Shown: positions 8,994 through 16,674 of the stretch, piece after piece
Layout of the letters: each line of letters opens with the position of its first letter
How positions within the stretch are numbered: position 1 is the first letter of the stretch
Assembly (NCBI RefSeq): GCF_025755255.1
Contig: NZ_JALIEB010000017.1
Location: 1-64,000, forward strand
Reading direction: 5' to 3'
DNA from: Roseobacter sinensis
Lineage (GTDB): Bacteria; Pseudomonadota; Alphaproteobacteria; Rhodobacterales; Rhodobacteraceae
Length of the DNA: 64,000 bases
The notes under the pieces: generated by a model
Databases searched by the model: none
What the model was told of the DNA's origin: nothing
The model's input: the letters and a program-made list of their open reading frames with translations, nothing else
Made by a program: the position numbers and the translations under genes

Positions 8994-9843
8994 GGTCAAG
9001 GATCCTGTTGTTGAAGGACTTGTCTGTATCGAGCACGGTGGTCTGTCCTTGAAGATGCAGTGAAGCGGCGCGGATCAGCCCAGCCGTCGCCATGCGTTTT
9101 GCCTCGTGCAGGCCGTTTTGCAAGGCGGCCGAGCAGTCGGCGCGCGAAAGCGGCGCGCATCCCGTCACGACCGCGCGCGCACCGAGGTCGCTGTCGGTGT
9201 CCAGCAGATGTGCGGCCGTGCGGCTGATGCCGGGATGGCCCGGCAGGTCCACTGCATTGGCAATCAGCGTGGCCGCGGCATCCGCAGCAGCTGCGCTTTC
9301 GGCCAGAACGGTCACACTGTCCGCGATGCCCAGGCTCAGACTGCGCCCGTGGCGACCAGAGGTCGCGATACCGCCAATCCCTTGCCCTGCCGACAAAGAA
9401 ATGCGCCCCAGATCGGTCCCATCGACGCCCTGCATTGCAGTGATGAAACGCTCGCCGGGTGCGAGATGCAAAGCAACATCACCGCCATTGTTCACATAGG
9501 CACGCCGCAGTGGACCACTACAGCGCATGGCGGCGAGCACCTCATCCGCGACAGCGCCCGCGACGGCGGCCATCGGCGTCACGAAGCGGTCCTGAAACGG
9601 ATGGACGGCGCGGACCATGCGTTGCGCCACCACCCCCGAAAGGCGCGGATGCCCCGCGCCAATGGCCCTCCGCAGCGACGGTAACTCCGAGACCAGCTGT
9701 TCGAGCAGACCCGCGAAGCGCGCGCGCGCCGCGGCAAAGGCACGCTGGCGCGCGGGCGCGTCAGCCCCGATGATCAGGTCAATCGGACCATGCTGCAAAT
9801 GCAGCCGCGTGCCGCCGGGTAGAAGGCGGGCCTGCGCCGTCAT
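8986..9843 (-). CDS. UPF0280 family protein (ApbE-related fold)
   Basis: A 285-residue protein recognised as UPF0280, a family distantly related to the flavin transferase ApbE. Recognisable segments are the N-terminal LPGGTRLHLQHGPIDLIIGAD, the central AGAVADEVLAAM, AYVNNGGDVALHL, GIGGIATSGRHGRSLSLGIADSVTVLA and AAATLIANAVD. The start at 9843 overlaps the reductase stop by 4 bp. Its tight coupling to an iron-sulfur flavoprotein-type reductase raises the possibility that it attaches or handles a flavin for that enzyme. This is inference from fold kinship and context; the family has no proven function that I can cite. Confidence 0.8.
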   Translation of the reverse strand: MTAQARLLPGGTRLHLQHGPIDLIIGADAPARQRAFAAARARFAGLLEQLVSELPSLRRAIGAGHPRLSGVVAQRMVRAVHPFQDRFVTPMAAVAGAVADEVLAAMRCSGPLRRAYVNNGGDVALHLAPGERFITAMQGVDGTDLGRISLSAGQGIGGIATSGRHGRSLSLGIADSVTVLAESAAAADAAATLIANAVDLPGHPGISRTAAHLLDTDSDLGARAVVTGCAPLSRADCSAALQNGLHEAKRMATAGLIRAASLHLQGQTTVLDTDKSFNNRILDHA

Positions 9844-11330
9844 TTGCGCCCCCGCGCCCAAGGGTAATTCGCGTGGTCCATCGGATCGGGTTGGCCCGCC
9901 AATTGCGACACCTTGCGCGCAGACGCCATCGGCACCGAGTCGAGCCTGCGGATTTCCTCCATATGCCCGCCGAGCGCGTCGTAGTCATCGACGCGCATGG
10001 TGAATTCGATGGGTGCCACCAGTGCAGGTGTCGGCACATACCCGAAAGAGACGTGTGGCATGTCCATGACATCCACCATCACCGTGATGCCGCCACCGGG
10101 CCAGACATAAGCCTCGGCACCGCCGCAGGACACGTAAGTCAGGGACTCCTTGACCGATCGGGTGAGTCGCACCGGGTTTTCCGTGACGCCCGCCCGCAGC
10201 GACCCGCCTGCGCCACCCATGAAGAGCACCGAGGATACCGACGGCTCGCAATTCTCGGCAATGAGATCGGCTGAGGCCTTGAGTTTGGCGGGGATCTCTC
10301 TTGGCTCGGGCGCCAGATCCTCGCTCAGTTCGAAGTAGCCGTATTGCTCTCCCGTGGTTGACACCATTAGGAGCCGCAGGCCCGGCCAGGCCACCTTCGG
10401 GTTCCACGGCCCCAGGATGGTCAGCGGATCCTCGATATCCGTGCCGCCCCAGCCTGTCCCCGGCTCGGCCACCTGAAAGTACCGTCCGGGGGTTGAACGG
10501 CGGCCTTTGATCTTGATCCCGGTTTTTGGCACGTCGAGTTGCTTGCCGGCCTCATGCTCGCTCAACACACCGGTGATGTGGTCGTCCACAACCACCACCT
10601 CGTCGACATGGCCCAGCCACTGCTTGGCGAACATTCCTATGGCGGCCGAGCCACAGCCCACCCGCATCAGCCTTTCCCGCACGCCGTTGATGATCGGCGC
10701 CTCGCCAGCCTGAACAACAAGATCGGTCGCACAATCGCCATCACCGATGCGCATTTCGACCGGCTCGCGGTTGCACAGCCGCAGAAGGGCTTCGCATGTG
10801 ACGCGACCCTCGGCCTTTGTGCCGCCGGTGAGGTGCTCGACCCCCCCCAGAGACAGCATCTTGGAGCCATATTCCGACGTCATAACGTGCCCGATGGGCT
10901 CACCCGCGACGCGTACCACATCGCATTCGTGGCCGATGTGGCGGTCGGTGTCGATCTTCACCTTCACGCCGCAGTAGCTGAAAATGCCCTCGGTCACGAC
11001 CGTGACCATATCCACGCCTTCGATCTCCTGCGCCACGATAAAGGGGGCAGGCTTATAGTCGGGGTAGGTGGTGCCCGCGCCGACCGCTGTCACGAAGGGC
11101 CGGTCTGAATGGACAATATCGCCGTCCCACTCCTCGCCCCCGCCTTCGCCCAGAAAGGGGACCAGCTTGTGGGAGGTGTTCTCGATGATCGTGAGCGGGT
11201 CGAGCCGCACCAACTCGCCGGCGTGGTTGGCATAGCGATCACAGGCGCCGGTCTTGCCGTCCGCGATGTAGCACATCACCGGGCAAGCGTCGCAGCGGAT
11301 CTTTTCGGGCTTGGTCGTCCCGTCAGCCAT
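9840..11330 (-). CDS. 6-hydroxynicotinate reductase homologue
   Basis: A 496-residue iron-sulfur protein resembling 6-hydroxynicotinate reductase (Hnr). In anaerobes Hnr uses reduced ferredoxin to turn 6-hydroxynicotinate into 1,4,5,6-tetrahydro-6-oxonicotinate. The N terminus carries a cluster-binding set CDACPVMCYIADGKTGAC (Cx2Cx3Cx9C, residues about 13-30). Later conserved blocks include FSYCGVKVKIDTDRHIGHEC, RVGCGSAAIGMFA, MGGAGGSLRAGVTENPVRLT and SCGGAEAYVWPGGGITVMVD. The start at 11330 overlaps the hydroxylase stop by 8 bp. Finding it beside an oxygenase in a probably aerobic organism is notable: the reductant source is not encoded here. Confidence 0.87.
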   Translation of the reverse strand: MADGTTKPEKIRCDACPVMCYIADGKTGACDRYANHAGELVRLDPLTIIENTSHKLVPFLGEGGGEEWDGDIVHSDRPFVTAVGAGTTYPDYKPAPFIVAQEIEGVDMVTVVTEGIFSYCGVKVKIDTDRHIGHECDVVRVAGEPIGHVMTSEYGSKMLSLGGVEHLTGGTKAEGRVTCEALLRLCNREPVEMRIGDGDCATDLVVQAGEAPIINGVRERLMRVGCGSAAIGMFAKQWLGHVDEVVVVDDHITGVLSEHEAGKQLDVPKTGIKIKGRRSTPGRYFQVAEPGTGWGGTDIEDPLTILGPWNPKVAWPGLRLLMVSTTGEQYGYFELSEDLAPEPREIPAKLKASADLIAENCEPSVSSVLFMGGAGGSLRAGVTENPVRLTRSVKESLTYVSCGGAEAYVWPGGGITVMVDVMDMPHVSFGYVPTPALVAPIEFTMRVDDYDALGGHMEEIRRLDSVPMASARKVSQLAGQPDPMDHANYPWARGRK

Positions 11331-14070
11331 GGTCACGCTCCCTCAGCTTGGCGCGCACACGCGCCGGCGTGGCTGGCAACTCGGTGACCCTGACGCCGCT
11401 GGCATCGTGGATGGCATTGAGCAGCGCGGGTGCCGTGGGTATGAGCACGTGCTCCCCCAACCCCTTGGCACCAAAGGGGCCATGCACGTCAGGCTCTTCG
11501 ATGATCAGCGTTTCGATGGGCGGGATGTCTCCGATCGTGGGAATGAGGTAATCATGCAGATTGTCGGTGCGACCGGGCAGATATTCCTCCATCAACGCCA
11601 TGCCGAGGCCCTGCGCGATGCCGCCCTGGACCTGCCCTTCGACCAGGTTGGGGTTGATGGCATGGCCCACGTCATGCGCGGCAACTACGCGCAGCGGTCT
11701 GACGGTGCCGAGCGCCATATCCACTTCGACAACAGCAAGATGCGCAGCATACCCGAATTGCGCGTAGGGATGGCCCTGTCCGTTGGCATCCAGTGGCACC
11801 GTCGGTGGGTCATAGGTTTGCTCGGCGCGCAGCACGTAGCCTTCGGCATCGGCTGGCAGATCGGCAAGTGCCACGCGATGTGTCTTGGCGGCGTCGCGTA
11901 TCTCGATCACATCACCGTCCAAGTTCAGCTTGGCGCCTTTGTCCGCATTGACCCGCGCAAGGATCTCGGCCCGCAACGCCTCGGCGCTGAGCCGCGCGGC
12001 GTTGCCGGACACGAAGGTCTGGCGCGAAGCCGAGGTTTTGCCCGCATCCGGCGTCACATCGGTGTCAGCGCCCACCAAAGTTACCTTGTCCACAGGCACG
12101 CCAAGGGCCGTGGCAAAGATCTGCGCAATCGCCGTGTTCGATCCCTGACCTATGTCCACCGCGCCTTGGTGCAGAACGAGCGTGCCATCCGCGCGTAGCC
12201 CACACTTGATGGTCGACGGATTGGGCAGAGAGGTGTTGCCGCAGCCGTACCAGCCGCCTGCCACACCGACACCGCGCCGCAGCGAGGGATGACCGCGATT
12301 CCACGACTGCGCGTCAGCGCGCATCTTTGCCCAGGCCGGGCGCAACGCCTCGAGACAGGCGCGAATGCCGACGCCACTGTCGAAGACCTGCCCACAGACT
12401 GTCGGCGTGCCGTTTTCCAAGGCGTTGAGGATGCGGAATTCCAGCCGGTCCATTCCCAGCTTGTCAGCAAGTTCATCAAACAGGCTTTCCTGCGCCACCG
12501 CGGATTGCGGCACGCCAAAGCCACGAAACGCGCCGGATGGGACGCAATGCGTGTGAACGCCTCGCGCCTCAGCCCGGTAGTCGGCGATCCGGTAGGGACC
12601 TGAGGCATGGACCGGCACCCGGTTGGCCACGGTCGGCCCCCAACTGGCATAGGCACCGGTGTTGAACTGACCCTGAAACGTCATCCCGTTCAGACGCCCA
12701 TCCGCTGTTGCACCAATACGGGCGGTGATCTGCGCAGGATGGCGTTTCGTGGTCGATTGCATTGACTCCGTGCGGCTGTACGTCAGTCGCACCGCCCGAC
12801 CTGTCCGCATCGCCGCAAGCGCCAGGTACGGTTGTACCGACAGATCGAGTTTGGACCCGAAGCCGCCGCCAACGCCGGTGGGCACGATGCGCACGGCGCT
12901 GGGTGCGACGCCCAGTATCTCGGCCAACGCCTCCTGGTCCATGACGGGCGCTTGCGTACAGGCATGCACCTCCAGCCGGTCGCCTACCATCCGGGCAAAG
13001 CCCGCCTCGGGCTCGATATATGCATGTTCGACAAACGCAGTGGTGAAGCTGCCTTCGACAGTCACATCTGCGGCCTCTAGCGCGGCTTCGTCATCACCGC
13101 AGGCGACATAGCCCTTGCACATCACGTTGCCGGGGCGGTCGGCGTGCAAGGCCGGGGCCTCGTCGGTCAGCGCCTCGGACATGGACAGCGCGGCTGGCAA
13201 CTCCGTCCACGTGATTGGCACTTGCGTTTCATCAAACACCTGCATGGCCGCGGCACTGCCGACGACGGCGGCAACTGCCTCTCCCTTGAAGCGGGTCTCG
13301 GAAACGGCGAACACCGGCTGATCGGCAAAAGCCGGGATCACCCCGAAGGTTTGCGCGCCGGGAACGTCCTTCGCGGTCAACACTGTCACAATGCCGGGCG
13401 TGCGTCCCGCCCAGCCCTGCAGATCGCCCAGGTCGAAATGCGCGCGGTGGTAGGGTGAACGGATCACCCGCAGGTGCAGCGCGTCCGGTGGCGCAACATC
13501 GTCGCCAAAGCGTTCCGTCCCGTCGAGCTTGCCCGCCACGTCGAGCCGTTGGATCGGCTGGCCGGTATGACCGTCGCCTTGCGGCGGGGCATGCGGCTCG
13601 CCTGCAGCCAGAACCGCGTCGATGATCTTGCCGTAGCCGGTGCAGCGGCAGAGCACACCCCCCAGCGCATCCTGCACGGCCGCCTCGGTCAGCTGCGTGC
13701 CGCTGCGCAAGAGCGCCACAGCCGAGACCATCATGCCGGGCGTGCAGATGCCACATTGCGCCGCACCATGCGCCGCAAAGCTGTCGGCCAGCGCTTCGGC
13801 GGCGCTGTCTGCCCCGCGCAGTCCCGCCAGCGTCTCGACCGTGCGCCCCTCAGCCTGATGAGTCGGCATGAGGCAGGCACAGATGGCCGCGCCATTCACC
13901 AGAACGGTGCACGCGCCGCAATCGCCCGCGTCACAGCCCACTTTGACGTCCTTCGCGCCCAGACGCTCGCGCAAGCTGTAGGACAGGCGTTCACCCGGCA
14001 ACGGGCGGGTCACTACACTGTCGCCGTTCAGCGTAAATGCGATGCTGTTAAGGCCGATGCGCTTATCCAT
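11323..14070 (-). CDS. Molybdenum hydroxylase, fused FeS and Mo-cofactor subunits
   Basis: Xanthine-dehydrogenase-family hydroxylase, 915 residues, likely adding the 6-hydroxyl to the pyridine ring with water as oxygen source. Residues 1-160 hold the plant-type [2Fe-2S] (CDAGDCGACTVLVNGAAIC) and the second [2Fe-2S] (CGICTPGM and CRCTGYGKI). After a short linker, the Mo-cofactor domain begins at RLDVAGKLDGTERFGDD and ends with GIAQGLGMALMEEY and GPFGAKGLGEH, which carries the catalytic Glu. FeS and Mo parts are normally separate genes in bacterial enzymes of this class. The start at 14070 has AAAGGG upstream and overlaps the FAD subunit stop by 8 bp. The frame opens further upstream to 14148 but without family similarity. 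Confidence 0.9.
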   Translation of the reverse strand: MDKRIGLNSIAFTLNGDSVVTRPLPGERLSYSLRERLGAKDVKVGCDAGDCGACTVLVNGAAICACLMPTHQAEGRTVETLAGLRGADSAAEALADSFAAHGAAQCGICTPGMMVSAVALLRSGTQLTEAAVQDALGGVLCRCTGYGKIIDAVLAAGEPHAPPQGDGHTGQPIQRLDVAGKLDGTERFGDDVAPPDALHLRVIRSPYHRAHFDLGDLQGWAGRTPGIVTVLTAKDVPGAQTFGVIPAFADQPVFAVSETRFKGEAVAAVVGSAAAMQVFDETQVPITWTELPAALSMSEALTDEAPALHADRPGNVMCKGYVACGDDEAALEAADVTVEGSFTTAFVEHAYIEPEAGFARMVGDRLEVHACTQAPVMDQEALAEILGVAPSAVRIVPTGVGGGFGSKLDLSVQPYLALAAMRTGRAVRLTYSRTESMQSTTKRHPAQITARIGATADGRLNGMTFQGQFNTGAYASWGPTVANRVPVHASGPYRIADYRAEARGVHTHCVPSGAFRGFGVPQSAVAQESLFDELADKLGMDRLEFRILNALENGTPTVCGQVFDSGVGIRACLEALRPAWAKMRADAQSWNRGHPSLRRGVGVAGGWYGCGNTSLPNPSTIKCGLRADGTLVLHQGAVDIGQGSNTAIAQIFATALGVPVDKVTLVGADTDVTPDAGKTSASRQTFVSGNAARLSAEALRAEILARVNADKGAKLNLDGDVIEIRDAAKTHRVALADLPADAEGYVLRAEQTYDPPTVPLDANGQGHPYAQFGYAAHLAVVEVDMALGTVRPLRVVAAHDVGHAINPNLVEGQVQGGIAQGLGMALMEEYLPGRTDNLHDYLIPTIGDIPPIETLIIEEPDVHGPFGAKGLGEHVLIPTAPALLNAIHDASGVRVTELPATPARVRAKLRERDHG

Positions 14071-14899
14071 ATCGGGCTGCCCTTTGCAAGGCGCGTTCGA
14101 TCTGGTGCGGCACAGCCTCAGCCCGGTAGCGCGCATCAGCCCGCACATCGCTGATGGGTGTCAGTTCCGGCAAGGCGTCCGCGTCGATACCTGGACTGTC
14201 AGGCGACTGTCCGACGAGTGCGGCCTCGAGCCCCGGGAGGCGCTGTGCGACCGGTGAGCAGGCACCCACCGCCACCCGCGCTTCTGAGATGAGCCCATCG
14301 TCGTCCAGCACGATCAACACCGCCGTCATGGCGATGGAGATGACGAGATACCGCCGCGCCCCCAGCTTTTCGAAGGCCGAAGTCGCGCCTTGCGGCACAG
14401 GCGGGCCATGTATCGCAACCATGATCTCGCCCCTTTGCAGATCGGTTCTGCGCGGGGCCTTCAAAAATTCGGCCAGCGGTAAATGTCGCCGCCCATTCGG
14501 TCCGGCAAGTTCCACTTGGGCGTTCAGCACTAGGAACGGCGGAACACCATCTGCCGCGGGAGAGGCGTTGCACAGATTACCCGCCACCGTGCCCGCGTTT
14601 TGGATTTGTACGCTGCCCACCTCGCGCGCGGCCGCACGCAAAGCATCAAAGGCTGGTGGCAGATCGGCGCGGACGAGATCGGTCCAGGTGGTCGCCGCAC
14701 CGATACGCCACCCCGCATCCGAAACGGAGATCGTGCGCAATTCCGGCATGCGGGTGACGTCCAGCAGGCTGCGATCCAACGGAGATCGGTCGCGGGATGG
14801 AAAATAGTCCGTTCCTCCCGCAACGATATCGGGGGCGTGCGCGGCCATGACCTCAATCGCTTCATCCAACGTATGCGGTGCGAAGTAGGAGGCAGACAC
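14063..14899 (-). CDS. FAD-binding subunit of molybdenum hydroxylase
   Basis: CoxM/XdhB-type flavin subunit, 278 residues, passing electrons from the FeS-Mo subunit to an acceptor. Landmarks are YFAPHTLDEAIEVMAAHAPDIVAGGTDYFPS at the N terminus (FAD-binding), AAREVGSVQIQNAGTVAGNLCNASPAADGVP and the C-terminal domain around EARVAVGACSPVAQRLP. A GTG start at 14899 is preferred: AGAGGAAG lies 6 bases upstream and the protein then begins as in the family. The in-frame ATG at 14926 lies inside the candidate operator. It is the first gene of the leftward reductase operon. Confidence 0.88.
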   Translation of the reverse strand: MSASYFAPHTLDEAIEVMAAHAPDIVAGGTDYFPSRDRSPLDRSLLDVTRMPELRTISVSDAGWRIGAATTWTDLVRADLPPAFDALRAAAREVGSVQIQNAGTVAGNLCNASPAADGVPPFLVLNAQVELAGPNGRRHLPLAEFLKAPRRTDLQRGEIMVAIHGPPVPQGATSAFEKLGARRYLVISIAMTAVLIVLDDDGLISEARVAVGACSPVAQRLPGLEAALVGQSPDSPGIDADALPELTPISDVRADARYRAEAVPHQIERALQRAARYG

Positions 14900-15333
14900 C
14901 GGCAGCTTCCTCTCGTGGAAATTCATTTGTACGCAAATGGTATGAAGGGGGATCCGCTCCTGTCAACGTAATTGTCGGTACCGTCCGCCCGATTCCATGG
15001 TTCCTCGGCCTGGACGGACCCAAAGTACAAACCGGTGCCAAATTGCAAACAGCGGCGGATGATCAACATAGATCATGGCACTTGGTGCAAGGCATTGCTG
15101 TGGACGGAGTAGCCTAAACTGTGATGCTCAAAGCAGATATCGGTCGCGAAGCTGCAATGGCCTTTTGTCCGCGGCGTCCGAATTATCTAAAGCTCAGGTA
15201 CGGTTCCCCCAGCGACCAGCGGATTTGCGGGTTCAAGTGCGGCATCGCTTACCCGGTGCAGGCGGCCGCTTCGGACCGCGACCAGCCCAGCGGAAAAGAA
15301 GCCTGGGTGCGAGCGCTTGCGCTAGGATTGTCC
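14900..15333. other. Intergenic region, no gene seen
   Basis: Apart from the operator at 14925-14938 and the implied leftward promoter, I see no convincing gene here. Short open frames on both strands have no recognisable family features. It separates the heterocycle operon from the secretion locus, whose last gene ends at its right edge. Confidence 0.6.
14925..14938. promoter_or_regulatory. Candidate MarR operator of the hydroxylase-reductase operon
   Basis: ATTTGTACGCAAAT, an imperfect palindrome with arms ATTTG and CAAAT, sits 26 bases upstream of the favoured GTG start. Read leftward it is TTTG-CGTA-CAAA, matching the TTYG-N4-CAAA element at 5921-5932. The match between two promoters of one pathway suggests common control by the MarR protein encoded at the operon end. 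Confidence 0.5.
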
Positions 15334-16674
15334 TTATTGTTCGCGGAATGCGCGTGACATGCTGTCGGTCACCGGTTTCGCAAGGTATTGCGCAAACGTC
15401 CGCTCCTCCGTCTGAATCATGACTTCGGCGGGCATGCCGGGCGTTGGTGTGAAGTTCGCGACCCGACGCAGTTCCTCGGGACTGAGCGTGATCCGCGCCA
15501 CATACACCTCTTCAGCAGAGGCAGTGCTCTTGTTTGTTACGGCGTCGGCTGACACGTACTCGACTTGACCATTCAGCACGGGCGTTGTGCGCTGGTTCAG
15601 CGCCACAAGCCGAACTGTCGCGTTCTGGCCTGTCGAGACGCTGTCGATATCGGCACGTGGGATCTGAGTTTCTACGATCAAGGGTTCATCTTCGGGCAGG
15701 ATTTCGAGAATGGGTCTGCCGCTCTCGATCACGCCGCCGGAGGTGTGATAGTAGAGCCTGACGACGACGCCCGAGACCGGTGCGAGAACGTCGGCGCGCT
15801 CTCTCACGTTCATCGCCGCACGGACCTGCTCACGGATGCCGTCAAGCTCAGCCTGGACTATCTGCAGGTTGTCCAGCGCTTCCTGCCGATAGCGGGCGTC
15901 CGTCTGGTTTATCTGCTCTTCGTATTTGAACTTGATCTGCTCGATCTCATCGACTTCGGCCTCAAGGCGGCCAATCTGGCCTTCCGCTTCGATGAGAACC
16001 CTCTTGAGCGCCGTCATCTCCGATCGCCGTATCAGACCGTCCTCCAGAAGATCGGTTTTGATCTCCAATTCATCGGACAGGAGCTCCAACTGACGCTTGT
16101 GCGCATCGAGTTGGACCGCGTAGCCGACGCGGCGCACCTCCAGGGCATCATAGTTGCGTTGCAGTAGGGAAAGATCGTCGTCCAACGCGGATTCAGCCAT
16201 GTTGAAGGCCAGCATCTGGCCGTCGATGATGGATGCAATCTCAAAGTCGTTGGTCTTTGACGAAAGTGCTTCGGGAAAGACGGGCAGGGGCAACCGTTCG
16301 TGTTGGGCCAGGAGACGGGCCTCTGTCGCCTCGAGGCGCATCTGGCGGAGATACAGCTCACGCTCTTTGGCCGCGGCGGCCGTCTGGTCGAGGCGGATCA
16401 GCAATTGGCCCTGCGAGACCCTATCCCCTTCGCGGATCACGATGTCGCGGATGATGCCACCTTCCAGATGCTGGACAATCTTGTTCTGACCTGTTGCCAC
16501 GAAGCTCCCCTGCGAGATCACCGCGGCGGCGAGCGGGGCCCGGAAGGCCCAGAGGCTGAACCCACCGAATGTCAAAACCATCAGGGCGAACCCGAAGATC
16601 ACCTGTTTGTAGACCGAGCGCGGGACGTCCGCATGCCAGTCTCCATTCGCGGGATAGTGGATCAGTTCAGCCAT
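15334..16674 (-). CDS. Type I secretion membrane fusion protein, HlyD family
   Basis: Periplasmic adaptor that links the inner-membrane ABC exporter to a TolC-like outer-membrane channel, 446 residues. There is one membrane helix near the N terminus (VIFGFALMVLTFGGFSLWAF). A lipoyl-like half follows (QNKIVQHLEGGIIRDIVIREGDRV), then long coiled-coil hairpins rich in Glu, Leu and Gln at about 95-300, the second lipoyl half (VLAPVSGVVVRLYYHTSGGVI) and a C-terminal beta domain (PGMPAEVMIQTEERTFAQYL) typical of PrtE/LapC-type adaptors. The start at 16674 overlaps the exporter stop by 8 bp. No outer-membrane component is in this window. Confidence 0.93.
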   Translation of the reverse strand: MAELIHYPANGDWHADVPRSVYKQVIFGFALMVLTFGGFSLWAFRAPLAAAVISQGSFVATGQNKIVQHLEGGIIRDIVIREGDRVSQGQLLIRLDQTAAAAKERELYLRQMRLEATEARLLAQHERLPLPVFPEALSSKTNDFEIASIIDGQMLAFNMAESALDDDLSLLQRNYDALEVRRVGYAVQLDAHKRQLELLSDELEIKTDLLEDGLIRRSEMTALKRVLIEAEGQIGRLEAEVDEIEQIKFKYEEQINQTDARYRQEALDNLQIVQAELDGIREQVRAAMNVRERADVLAPVSGVVVRLYYHTSGGVIESGRPILEILPEDEPLIVETQIPRADIDSVSTGQNATVRLVALNQRTTPVLNGQVEYVSADAVTNKSTASAEEVYVARITLSPEELRRVANFTPTPGMPAEVMIQTEERTFAQYLAKPVTDSMSRAFREQ

